A stretch of DNA of 64,000 nucleotides, taken from contig CANGFO010000004.1 in the NCBI GenBank assembly GCA_947453195.1, positions 1 to 64,000 on the forward strand, given 5' to 3'. This DNA comes from Flavobacteriaceae bacterium. GTDB taxonomy: Bacteria; Bacteroidota; Bacteroidia; Flavobacteriales; Flavobacteriaceae. This document shows, in pieces, positions 17,689-26,900 of the stretch. Each line of letters opens with the position of its first letter. Positions within the stretch are counted from its first letter, which is position 1. The notes under the pieces are model-generated. The model searched no databases, was not told where the DNA came from, and worked only from the letters and a program-made list of their open reading frames with translations. A program made the position numbers and the translations under genes.

Positions 17689-18228
17689 ATGAGTCAAAAA
17701 ATATTGCTCACTTCCAAAGAAGTTACTATTATCTTAAATCGTTTGGCCTGTCAGTTAATCGAGAAGCATCTTGATTTTTCAAATACTGTATTAATAGGAT
17801 TACAACCTCGAGGTAAATACTTGGCTCAACGAATTCAACATATTCTGGAGACAGAATACCAATTAAAAAATATTTCCTTAGGATTTTTAGACATTACCTT
17901 TTTCAGAGATGATTTCCGAAGAGGTGAAAAACCATTGGAAGCCAATAAAACCCAAATTGATTTCTTGGTAGAAAATAAAAAAGTCGTTTTCATCGACGAT
18001 GTTTTATATACCGGAAGAAGTATCAATGCGGCTTTAACTGCCATTCAATCATTTGGTCGACCAACTGAAGTAGAATTACTGACCTTAATAGATAGAAGAT
18101 TTAGCCGTCATTTACCAATACAACCCGATTACAGAGGTAGACAAGTAGATGCTATTAATGGTGAAAAAGTGAAAGTTTGCTGGCTAGAAAAAGAAGGAGA
18201 AGATGCCGTTTATTTGATTAAAGAATAG
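17689..18228 (+). CDS. pyrR: PyrR-type phosphoribosyltransferase
   Basis: This 179-residue type I phosphoribosyltransferase has the PRPP loop VVFIDDVLYTGRSINAAL and the early LIGLQPRGKYLA motif. PyrR proteins regulate pyrimidine genes by binding mRNA and also convert uracil plus PRPP to UMP. Here it directly precedes pyrB by 4 bases, which supports the regulatory assignment. The short leader (from a TACTTTTA box near 17660) shows no obvious attenuator hairpin, so its mode of control in this organism is unclear. Confidence 0.92.
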   Translation: MSQKILLTSKEVTIILNRLACQLIEKHLDFSNTVLIGLQPRGKYLAQRIQHILETEYQLKNISLGFLDITFFRDDFRRGEKPLEANKTQIDFLVENKKVVFIDDVLYTGRSINAALTAIQSFGRPTEVELLTLIDRRFSRHLPIQPDYRGRQVDAINGEKVKVCWLEKEGEDAVYLIKE

Positions 18229-18232
18229 ATTT

Positions 18233-19162
18233 ATGAAAGAATTAAGTGTAAACCATTTATTAGGAATTAAATATCTAGTTAAAGAAGATATTGATTTGAT
18301 ATTTGAAACCGCCGATCACTTTAAAGAGGTAATCAATAGACCGATTAAAAAAGTCCCTTCATTACGAGATATAACTATCGCTAATATATTTTTTGAAAAC
18401 AGTACCCGTACCAAATTATCTTTCGAATTAGCGCAAAAAAGACTTTCGGCAGATGTGATTAGTTTTTCAGCAGCACAATCTTCAGTTAAAAAAGGAGAAA
18501 CGCTAATCGATACAGTAAATAACATACTTTCTATGAAAGTAGATATGGTGGTTATGCGCCATGCCAATCCAGGAGCTGCTTATTTCTTATCTCAAAATGT
18601 AAATGCAAGTATTGTAAATGCAGGCGATGGAGCGCACGAGCATCCAACTCAAGCTTTGTTGGATAGTTTTTCAATAAGAGAGAAACTTGGAGAAGTAGCT
18701 GGAAAAAAAGTAGTAATTGTGGGCGATATTTTACATTCGCGTGTAGCATTATCCAATATTTATGCCCTGCAAATGCAAGGTGCAGAAGTAAAAGTATGCG
18801 GTCCCAAAACCTTAATTCCAAAATACATTGAAAGCCTTGGAGTTACTGTAGAACCTAATCTTCGCAAAGCTTTAGAATGGTGTGATGTAACCAATATGTT
18901 ACGTGTGCAAAACGAAAGAATGGATGTAAATTATTTCCCTTCAACTAGAGAATATGCCCAACAATATGGAGTAGATAAAGCTTTATTGGATTCATTAAAT
19001 AAAGAAATTATTATCATGCACCCGGGCCCAATTAATCGCGGAGTTGAAATTACATCGGATGTTGCAGATTCTCAACAATCGGTAATCTTGGATCAAGTTG
19101 AAAACGGCGTTGCAATACGAATGGCAGTAATCTATTTATTGGCATCCAAAATAAAACAATAA
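18233..19162 (+). CDS. pyrB: Aspartate carbamoyltransferase catalytic subunit
   Basis: This 309-residue enzyme joins carbamoyl phosphate and aspartate in pyrimidine synthesis. The carbamoyl-phosphate motif FFENSTRTKLSFE contains S57-T58-R59-T60. The HPTQALLD motif and the aspartate-loop region near the MHPGPINRG segment are intact. No pyrI regulatory subunit is adjacent. It follows pyrR by 4 bases and is followed after 10 bases by a small unknown gene, so the operon probably continues to rnz. Confidence 0.97.
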   Translation: MKELSVNHLLGIKYLVKEDIDLIFETADHFKEVINRPIKKVPSLRDITIANIFFENSTRTKLSFELAQKRLSADVISFSAAQSSVKKGETLIDTVNNILSMKVDMVVMRHANPGAAYFLSQNVNASIVNAGDGAHEHPTQALLDSFSIREKLGEVAGKKVVIVGDILHSRVALSNIYALQMQGAEVKVCGPKTLIPKYIESLGVTVEPNLRKALEWCDVTNMLRVQNERMDVNYFPSTREYAQQYGVDKALLDSLNKEIIIMHPGPINRGVEITSDVADSQQSVILDQVENGVAIRMAVIYLLASKIKQ

Positions 19163-19172
19163 TAATCTAGCC

Positions 19173-19505
19173 ATGAAAGTAGAACAAAAAGGACATACTA
19201 CAATTATTAAAGATACTCAAGGTGATATTCAAAGTTTTCTTGAAAAGCTTTTACATGAACAGGGAAGTTTTAAAAGTCAGAATTTAATTCTAGATGTTAC
19301 TCATGATAAAAATGTAGCGCTTTCAGATATTATATTGTTTTCCGAATTAGTAAAAACGCACAGCAGTAATAAAAAATCAATTGTTATCGTTGCTTCGGAT
19401 ATTGATTTTAATGCAGTTCCAATACAAATTACGGTGGTTCCTTCAATACAAGAAGCACACGATATTATTGAAATGGAAGAAATAGAACGCGATTTAGGAT
19501 TTTAA
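19173..19505 (+). CDS. Conserved 110-residue protein upstream of rnz
   Basis: This small soluble alpha/beta protein has a strand/helix pattern (NLILDVTHD, KSIVIVASDIDFN) reminiscent of a STAS-like fold. Its acidic, conserved-looking end IIEMEEIERDLGF is notable. In some Flavobacteria genomes I believe such proteins are mislabelled ribonuclease Z because of their neighbour. No catalytic motif is visible. It is co-directional with pyrB and rnz; its role is unknown. Confidence 0.8.
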   Translation: MKVEQKGHTTIIKDTQGDIQSFLEKLLHEQGSFKSQNLILDVTHDKNVALSDIILFSELVKTHSSNKKSIVIVASDIDFNAVPIQITVVPSIQEAHDIIEMEEIERDLGF

Positions 19506-19516
19506 AATCAAAACAT

Positions 19517-19720
19517 ATGAAAATAAATAACAAAATGTTGCTTTACATCTATGTTGCTTTTTTGTTTGTTCTAACTTATTTACTAGCTAGCCGCGTAATT
19601 AAAGGAATTAAAACCCAGGATTTTGATTTTTTTAAAATTGGGGTGAATAGTGTTTTGTTGATTTATGTTGTTGTTCAGGTAATTCGCTTGGGTAAAATAG
19701 AAAATAATAAAAACGAATAA
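19517..19720 (+). CDS. Small two-helix membrane protein, 67 residues
   Basis: This short protein has two predicted membrane helices (MLLYIYVAFLFVLTYLLA and GVNSVLLIYVVVQVI) joined by a basic loop and ends in a charged tail. I do not recognise a family. It lies 11 bases after the 110-residue gene and 43 bases before rnz, within the same transcription unit. Confidence 0.7.
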   Translation: MKINNKMLLYIYVAFLFVLTYLLASRVIKGIKTQDFDFFKIGVNSVLLIYVVVQVIRLGKIENNKNE

Positions 19721-19763
19721 ATCAATTTGATAGTTAGTTCTAACTTTATAAAATAGAATTCCT

Positions 19764-20672
19764 ATGAAACTAACTATATTGGGCTGTTATGCCGCTACAC
19801 CCCGGACATTATCCAATCCAACTTCTCAGGTTTTAGAAATAAAAAATAGAGTTTTCTTAATTGATTGTGCCGAAGGAACTCAAGTGCAATTACGTAAAAG
19901 CAAAATCAAGTTTTCTAAAATCAATCACATTTTCATTTCCCATTTGCACGGAGATCATTTTTATGGACTAATTGGTTTGATATCGACTTTTATGTTGTTA
20001 AACCGCGAAAATGATTTGCATATATATGGACCAAAAGGAATTAAAGAAATTATTTTACTGCAATTAAGAGCCTCAGATTCGTATTCTGGATACAATCTTT
20101 ATTTTCACGAATTGACTTCTAAAGAATCGGTTACCGTTTTTGAAGATGAAAAGGTAATTGTAAAAACCATTCCGCTAAGTCATCGTATTTATACCAATGG
20201 ATTTTTGTTTCAAGAGAAAAATATTGAACGAAAGTTAAACTTTGAAACGATTGAAAACTATACTATTGATAAGGTCTATTTCAATAAAATAAAGTTTGGC
20301 GGGGATGTTACCCTTGAAGACGGAACGATTGTTCCAAATTCGGAATTATCTTTTCCACCATTACCTGTAAAATCGTATGCGTATTGCAGTGACACGAAAT
20401 ACGATGAAAAGATTATTCCGATTATTCAAAACGTAGATTATTTATATCACGAAAGTACTTTTTTGGAAAGTGAAGAAGCATTATCCGAAAAAACGATGCA
20501 TTCTACCGCAAAGCAAGCTGCAACTATTGCAAGTAAAGCCCAGGTAAAAAACCTTATTTTAGGACATTATTCTACGAGATATAGTAGTGTTGAACTCTTT
20601 AAAGAAGAGGCTCAAACGATATTTCCATCGGTTCATCTTGCCGAAGACGGAAAAGAGTTTTCGCTCGATTAG
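19764..20672 (+). CDS. rnz: Ribonuclease Z
   Basis: This 302-residue metallo-beta-lactamase-fold endonuclease removes the 3' trailer of tRNA precursors. The zinc motif HLHGDH is at residues 60-65. Further ligands include the HESTF and GHYSTRY segments near the C-terminus, and the IPLSHR motif is present. tRNA-His in this window has no encoded CCA, so this kind of processing is needed. RNase P RNA follows immediately, placing both tRNA end-processing activities side by side. Confidence 0.95.
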   Translation: MKLTILGCYAATPRTLSNPTSQVLEIKNRVFLIDCAEGTQVQLRKSKIKFSKINHIFISHLHGDHFYGLIGLISTFMLLNRENDLHIYGPKGIKEIILLQLRASDSYSGYNLYFHELTSKESVTVFEDEKVIVKTIPLSHRIYTNGFLFQEKNIERKLNFETIENYTIDKVYFNKIKFGGDVTLEDGTIVPNSELSFPPLPVKSYAYCSDTKYDEKIIPIIQNVDYLYHESTFLESEEALSEKTMHSTAKQAATIASKAQVKNLILGHYSTRYSSVELFKEEAQTIFPSVHLAEDGKEFSLD

Positions 20673-20696
20673 TCCCTAATAACAAATCTAAAAACC

Positions 20697-20704
20697 TATC
20701 TTTG
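20697..20704 (+). promoter_or_regulatory. -7 promoter box of rnpB
   Basis: TATCTTTG is an exact TAnnTTTG box. It ends 4 bases before the predicted 5' end of the RNase P RNA at 20709, as expected for a direct start. Confidence 0.65.
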
Positions 20705-20708
20705 CAAC

Positions 20709-21014
20709 GCAGACCGCCTTATCGCTGTTCAGAAATGAAGAGAGGAAAGTCCGGACACCACAGAGTAGCATAGCGGGTAACACCCGTCGGTTTCGATTTA
20801 TCGAAATTAGGACAAGTGCAACAGAAAGCAGGTACAGGTAATGCTGTAGTGAAACCAGGTAAACTCTATGCGGTGAAATTTCAAGTATATCGACATTTAA
20901 GGATTACTCGTCCGTTGTCGAAGGGTAGAAAGATGGAGCTTGTGAGTAATTGCAAGCCTAGATAAATGATAAGGCGCTGATTTATCAGTGACAGAATCCG
21001 GCTTATAGGTCTGC
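20709..21014 (+). ncRNA. rnpB: RNase P RNA (bacterial class A)
   Basis: This catalytic RNA matures tRNA 5' ends. The P4/CRI block GAGGAAAGTCCGGAC is at about 20741-20755, and its partner ACAGAATCCGGCTTA lies close to the 3' end. P1 is formed by GCAGACC (20709-20715) with GGTCTGC (21008-21014), giving about 306 nucleotides. A T-run follows at 21015. The RNA ends 5 bases from the stop codon of the convergent rsmD gene. Boundaries rest on P1 pairing. Confidence 0.96.
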
Positions 21015-21019
21015 TTTTT

Positions 21020-21577
21020 TTATTCTGTTTCTTCTTCCGATTCTAATTCATAGAATGTAAAAACAGATCCTCCGTAATTTTTTTCAAATGAAAAGTGCTC
21101 CAAATGATTCAATTTGGTATGCTTCGAATGCTCAACAATAAGCATGCCTTCATCGTCTAAAAGATTGCTTTCAAAAACTAGTTCTATTAATTTTTCAAAT
21201 TCTTTTTGTTCCATTCCATAAGGAGGATCGGCAAAAATAATGTCATAACTAGCTTTGTGTTTTTCTAAGAATTTAAAAACATCACTTTTTATAGCAGTAA
21301 TATTCAAGTCGAATTCTTTGGCTGTTTTTTTTATAAAATTTACACAACCCATATCACCATCAATACTGGTGATATCTTCACAACCTCGAGATCCAAATTC
21401 GTAGCTGATATTACCAGTTCCAGAAAATAAATCCAAAACTTTCAATTCTGAGAAATTGAAATGATTATTTAAAATATTAAACAAGGCTTCTTTGCTCATA
21501 TCGGTTGTTGGCCTAACCGGAAGATTTTTTGGAGCAGATATTCTTCGGCCTTTGTATTTGCCAGATATGATTCTCAC
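21020..21577 (-). CDS. rsmD: 16S rRNA (guanine(966)-N(2))-methyltransferase RsmD
   Basis: This 185-residue SAM-dependent methyltransferase acts on G966 of 16S rRNA. The RsmD opening MRIISGKYKGRRISAP, the RPTTDMSKEALFNIL motif, the SAM site VLDLFSGTGNISYE and the catalytic ADPPYGM are all present. Its start overlaps the DUF3822 stop by 4 bases, so the two are translationally coupled. Confidence 0.95.
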   Translation of the reverse strand: MRIISGKYKGRRISAPKNLPVRPTTDMSKEALFNILNNHFNFSELKVLDLFSGTGNISYEFGSRGCEDITSIDGDMGCVNFIKKTAKEFDLNITAIKSDVFKFLEKHKASYDIIFADPPYGMEQKEFEKLIELVFESNLLDDEGMLIVEHSKHTKLNHLEHFSFEKNYGGSVFTFYELESEEETE

Positions 21578-22380
21578 GAGTGGATAAGGATAAAAAATTC
21601 TCTATTTTCAGAATCTGTAAAAGTGTTTTTCTTATCAGATACATCCAATAAAGAAACATTTCTAATGTATTGATAAGCAATTTTGTAATAGGCATTGTCT
21701 TCCTGAATAGTTCCAAGTAATTCTAATTGAAAGTTTTCCGGATTTAGTTGCAGTTGCTCTGCAGTAAATAAAATGTAATAGATAAAATCTTCTGGAGTTT
21801 TATATTCAAACGAATTAAATAATAGAAGCTTTTGATTTTGAACTACAATGATTTCAAAATGACTTTCACTAACATTAACGAACATTTTGCGTTCTTCTTT
21901 ATTTTTAGATAAATCTAATAATCTCGAAACCAAAATGGTGTGAGCGTGCTTGTAATCAAATGAACCATATTGATCAATAAAGAAATTATTCATATTCACA
22001 TATGGAATATAAACATGATTCATTTCATAATTTTCTAAAGCATCAAAAGTAAAAAAATCAGTTTCAAAAACCTTCGTATTGTATTGAAGATAACTACCTA
22101 TAAATTCCTCGTCAAATAGCGCCGTTGGAACAAAAGTAGATAAATTATTACTGTGAATAATTGCTATTTCATCATAGTGGTGCTTCAATTCGGGATAGTC
22201 ATGATAAACCAATTCCATAATCTCTTCAATCTTCGCACTGCGTTGTGAATTGGTAAATGGGACATGCTTTAATAATAGCGGTGTAGAATTTAAAGTATCA
22301 AAAACGCCAAAAGACAATCCATCCAAGGCAACTTGGATAGCTAATTTTTTGTAGGTTTTATCAATAATACTGTTCGACAT
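21574..22380 (-). CDS. DUF3822 family protein
   Basis: This 268-residue protein matches the DUF3822 family of Bacteroidota (opening SNSIIDKTYKKLAIQVALDG, then an ASKHA-like succession of strands and helices). No enzyme motif, signal or membrane segment is visible. It sits immediately upstream of rsmD, an arrangement I recall from other Flavobacteria, so a link to ribosome modification is possible but unproven. Confidence 0.85.
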   Translation of the reverse strand: MSNSIIDKTYKKLAIQVALDGLSFGVFDTLNSTPLLLKHVPFTNSQRSAKIEEIMELVYHDYPELKHHYDEIAIIHSNNLSTFVPTALFDEEFIGSYLQYNTKVFETDFFTFDALENYEMNHVYIPYVNMNNFFIDQYGSFDYKHAHTILVSRLLDLSKNKEERKMFVNVSESHFEIIVVQNQKLLLFNSFEYKTPEDFIYYILFTAEQLQLNPENFQLELLGTIQEDNAYYKIAYQYIRNVSLLDVSDKKNTFTDSENREFFILIHS

Positions 22381-22399
22381 GTTTGCTTTTATGACTCAG

Positions 22400-22432
22400 C
22401 AAACTTACGAAGAAAAAATCAATATTTGTCAA
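22400..22432 (-). promoter_or_regulatory. Probable DUF3822-rsmD promoter
   Basis: On the minus strand, TAAGTTTG (22407-22400) matches TAnnTTTG, with a TTG at 22432-22430, 22 bases upstream. The ATG at 22380 follows 19 bases after the box. Confidence 0.5.
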
Positions 22433-22503
22433 TTGATGTAATTTAGGATATTGAATTTGCCTTTTTATCCTATATCTTTACATCTTGTTTATTTCTATAA
22501 CTT

Positions 22504-23922
22504 TTGAAGAATTTTTATTCCATATTATCCAGCAATTTTCCATTTAACCCTACAGTTAAGCAGGATCTTTTTTTTCAAAAAATAGCCGCTTTTTTAGAAT
22601 CGCCATCCAATGATTCTATTTTTGTATTAAAAGGATATGCAGGAACCGGGAAAACCACGGTGATTTCTACTATCGTAAATAATTTAGTAGAAATTAATAA
22701 AAAATATGTACTTCTTGCCCCAACGGGAAGAGCAGCCAAGGTTATTGCAAATTATTCGAATAAGCCAGCATTTACGATTCATAAAAAAATATATTTCCCT
22801 AAAAAATCGAGTGGAGGTGGAGTAGCATTTACGATGCAACAAAACAAACACAAGAACACCATCTTCATTATTGACGAAGCTTCTATGATTTCTGATCAAA
22901 GTATTGAAAGTAAATTGTACGAAAATGGAAGTCTACTCGATGATTTAATTTCTTATGTATATAGCGGTGAGAATTGTAAAATGATTTTACTAGGAGATAG
23001 TGCTCAATTACCCCCGGTTGGTATGGATATTTCACCAGCTTTAAACACGGATACTTTAGAACTCGGCTTTGATAAAAATGTTGATTCAATTGAGTTGGAT
23101 GAAGTCATGCGACAAGAATTAAACTCAGGGGTTTTATATAATGCAACCGAATTGAGAGAGTTATTGAAAGATTCGTTTATTACCGAATTCAAATTTAAAC
23201 TTTCTGGATTCAAAGATATTGTTCGATTGACCGATGGTTATGATATTCAAGATGCCATCAATCAGGCATATAGTAATTATTCAATTGAAGATACGGCTTT
23301 CATTGTGCGTTCAAATAAAAGAGCCAATCAATACAACGAACAAATCAGGTTAAAAATCCTTGATAAGGAAAGCGATTTGTCTGTTGGAGATTATTTGATG
23401 GTAGTTAAGAACAATTATTTTTGGCTGAAAGAAAAAGATGAAGCTGGTTTTATTGCAAACGGCGACATCATTGAAGTATTAGAAATATATAGTTTTAAAG
23501 AATTATACGGATTTAATTTTGCTAAAGTTAAAATCAGAATGGTCGATTATCCAAATCAGATTCCGTTTGAAACCGTATTGATTTTGGATACACTTAAAAG
23601 TGAATCACCATCGCTAACTTATGAGCAATCTAATACACTTTATACCGAAGTTCAAAAAGATTACGGGCATCTAACTTCAAAATATGCGAAGTTTCAAAAA
23701 GTAAAAAACAACGAATATTTCAATAGTTTGCAAGTCAAATTCTCTTATGCCATTACTTGCCATAAAAGTCAAGGAGGGCAATGGGATACTGTATTTATTG
23801 AACAGCCTTATTTACCAGATGGTATCGATAGAGATTACATTCGTTGGTTGTATACCGCAATGACAAGAGCCAAAAATAAGTTGTACTTAATTGGCTTTAA
23901 GAACGAAAGTTTTGAAGAATAA
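22504..23922 (+). CDS. RecD-like ATP-dependent DNA helicase, TTG start
   Basis: This 472-residue superfamily 1 helicase resembles the RecD/Pif1-type C-terminal core. Walker A GYAGTGKTT is at 44-52 and Walker B IFIIDEASM near 119-127. The late motifs TCHKSQGGQWD and YTAMTRAKNKLYL (motif VI arginine) are present. The start must be the TTG at 22504: an in-frame TAA lies at 22498-22500 and the next ATG is beyond Walker A. No RecB or RecC genes are adjacent, so it probably acts alone in repair or replication restart. Confidence 0.9.
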   Translation: MKNFYSILSSNFPFNPTVKQDLFFQKIAAFLESPSNDSIFVLKGYAGTGKTTVISTIVNNLVEINKKYVLLAPTGRAAKVIANYSNKPAFTIHKKIYFPKKSSGGGVAFTMQQNKHKNTIFIIDEASMISDQSIESKLYENGSLLDDLISYVYSGENCKMILLGDSAQLPPVGMDISPALNTDTLELGFDKNVDSIELDEVMRQELNSGVLYNATELRELLKDSFITEFKFKLSGFKDIVRLTDGYDIQDAINQAYSNYSIEDTAFIVRSNKRANQYNEQIRLKILDKESDLSVGDYLMVVKNNYFWLKEKDEAGFIANGDIIEVLEIYSFKELYGFNFAKVKIRMVDYPNQIPFETVLILDTLKSESPSLTYEQSNTLYTEVQKDYGHLTSKYAKFQKVKNNEYFNSLQVKFSYAITCHKSQGGQWDTVFIEQPYLPDGIDRDYIRWLYTAMTRAKNKLYLIGFKNESFEE

Positions 23923-23923
23923 A

Positions 23924-26900
23924 TTATTTTGAATTTACTTTTTCAACCCATAATCTAGCATTTACAAACGCTTCAATCCATGGTGAAACTTCGTCTTTTT
24001 TATCACTTGGATAATAAGCCCAGTTCCAAGGGAAAGTAGAACGTTCAATATGTGGCATCATCACTAAATGCCTACCGGTTTTATCACACAGCATTGCCGT
24101 GTTGTAGTCAGACCCATTTGGATTTGCGGGATAACCTTCGTAGCCATATTTAGCAACAATATGATATTGATTTTCTTCGTTAGGTAAATTGAATTTTCCT
24201 TCTCCGTGCGATACCCAAACACCTAAAGTACTTCCTGCTAAGGATGAAAGCATCACCGAATTGTTTTCTTGAACCTTCACAGAAGTAAAAATACTTTCGT
24301 GTTTTTGAGAATCATTATGACGCATTTTTCCATGAATTTCATGCTCTGGATTGATCAATTCTAATTCCATAAACAATTGGCAGCCATTACAGATTCCAAC
24401 AGATAAAGTATCTTCTCTTTTATAGAAGTTTTGTAAAGCGGTTTTGGCTTTTTCGTTGTATAAAAAGGCACCAGCCCAACCTTTAGCAGAACCCAATACA
24501 TCTGAATTTGAGAATCCACCAACGGCTCCAATAAATTGGATATCTTCTAAAGTTTCTCTTCCCGAAATTAGATCGGTCATGTGCACATCCTTAACATCAA
24601 ATCCAGCTAAATACATTGCATTTGCCATCTCACGCTCACTATTGCTTCCTTTTTCTCTAATAATAGCAGCTTTAGGTCGCGCATTATTTGGGATAATTGG
24701 TGCTTTTCCTGTAAAATGAACAGGGAATTTATAGTCTAATTTTTGTTTATCAAAATTCTCAAAGCGCTCTGTTGCCTTGTTATTTTTTGTTTGTTTTTGA
24801 TCTAATAAATAAGAAGTTTCAAACCATATTTTTCTATAGTTATTTATATCTAATTTCCAGCTTCCAATTTCTAAAATAGCACTTTCGGTAACCGATCCAA
24901 TTTTGAAAATTTCAATTCCTTCAAATGCTTTTTCAAAAGTAGCATCGTCTTTTGCCTGAAGAACTACTCCAATATTTTCTGAAAATAAAAGTTTAATTAA
25001 ATCTTTTTCATTTAATGAATCAAAATTAATTTTTGCTCCCAAATTCACATCTGCAAAACACAATTCTAATAAAGTTGTAATTAATCCACCACTTCCAATA
25101 TCATGACCGGCAACAATTTGTCTGTCTTTAATTAGGTCTTGTATCGTATTAAATGCATTTTTGAAAAAGGCAGCGTCTTTAATTGTTGGAGTTGCCTCAC
25201 CAATTTTATTCAATGTTTGCGCAAACGAGCTTCCGCCTAATTTGTGTTCATCTTGCGATAAATTAATATAGTAAATCGAACCTTTATTATGTTGTAAAAC
25301 AGGCTCAACGACCTTAGTAATATTCGAACAATTTCCTGCAGCTGAAATAATTACCGTTCCAGGCGCAATGACTTCATCATTTGGATATTTTTGTTTCATT
25401 GAAAGTGAATCTTTTCCTGTTGGAATATTGATTCCTAATTCAATTGCAAATTCAGAACAAGCTTCTACTGCCTCATACAAACGAGCATCTTCTCCTTCAT
25501 TTTTACAAGCCCACATCCAATTTGCCGAAAGGGAAACACTTTTTAAATTGTCTTTTAATGGTGCAAAAACGATGTTACTTAAAGCTTCACCAATGGCATT
25601 TCTACTTCCAGCCTTCGGATCAATTAATGCCGAAATAGGAGCGTGGCCTATGGTTGTTGCAATACCTTCTTTTCCGTTGTAATCCAACGCCATTACCCCA
25701 ACATTGTTTAAAGGTAATTGTAACGGACCAGCGCATTGTTGTTTGGCAACTTTACCACCAACACAACGGTCAACTTTATTGGTAAGCCAATCTTTACAAG
25801 CTACTGCTTCTAATTTTAATATGTTCTCTAAATAGGTTGGCAGATTTTCTTGCGAATAACTTAATTGATTGTAATTTCTTACAACAGTTTTATCAGCCAT
25901 GATGGTTTTAGGCGAACTTCCAAACATATCTTCAAGTGCAAAATCCATTGGTTTAGCACCTGTTTTTTTACTTTCAAAAGTAAAACGATGGTTTCCTGTT
26001 ACTTCTCCAACTTGATACATTGGCGAACGTTCTCTATCGGCAATGCGCTGCAAGGTATCAATGTCTTTTTCACCAATAACCAATCCCATTCGTTCTTGGC
26101 TTTCGTTACCGATAATTTCTTTAGCAGAAAGGGTAGGGTCACCAACAGGTAATTTGTCTAAATCAATTAATCCTCCGGTTGCTTCCACTAATTCTGATAA
26201 GCAATTTAAATGTCCACCTGCACCATGATCATGAATTGATACTATAGGATTTTCATCGCTTTCTACCAATCCACGAATGGCATTGGCAGCTCTTTTTTGC
26301 ATTTCAGGATTCGATCTTTGAATCGCATTTAATTCAATACCCGATCCAAAAGCACCTGTATCTGCAGAAGATACAGCGGCACCACCCATTCCAATTCTAT
26401 AGTTTTCACCACCTAGAATTACAATTTTATCCCCCGAAGTTGGTTCGTTTTTTTGAGCTTGCGCTGCTTTTCCGTAACCTATTCCACCCGCTTGCATGAT
26501 TACTTTATCATATCCCAATTTGCGGTTGTTTTCTTCGTGTTCAAAAGTTAAAATAGATCCAGTAATAAGGGGTTGACCGAATTTATTTCCAAAATCGGAA
26601 GCACCATTAGATGCTTTGATTAAAATATCCATTGGTGTTTGATACAACCATTTTCTTTCTTGCATTCCTGTTTCCCAAGTTCTACCTTCATTCAATCTAG
26701 AATACGCAGTCATGTAGACTGCAGTTCCTGCTAACGGTAAAGAGCCTTGGCCACCAGCAAGACGGTCTCTAATTTCTCCTCCAGATCCAGTTGCCGCACC
26801 ATTAAATGGCTCAACTGTAGTAGGAAAGTTGTGTGTTTCGGCTTTTAATGATAATACCGAATCAAATTCTTTTTTGGTATAATAATCGGGTTGATCAGCT

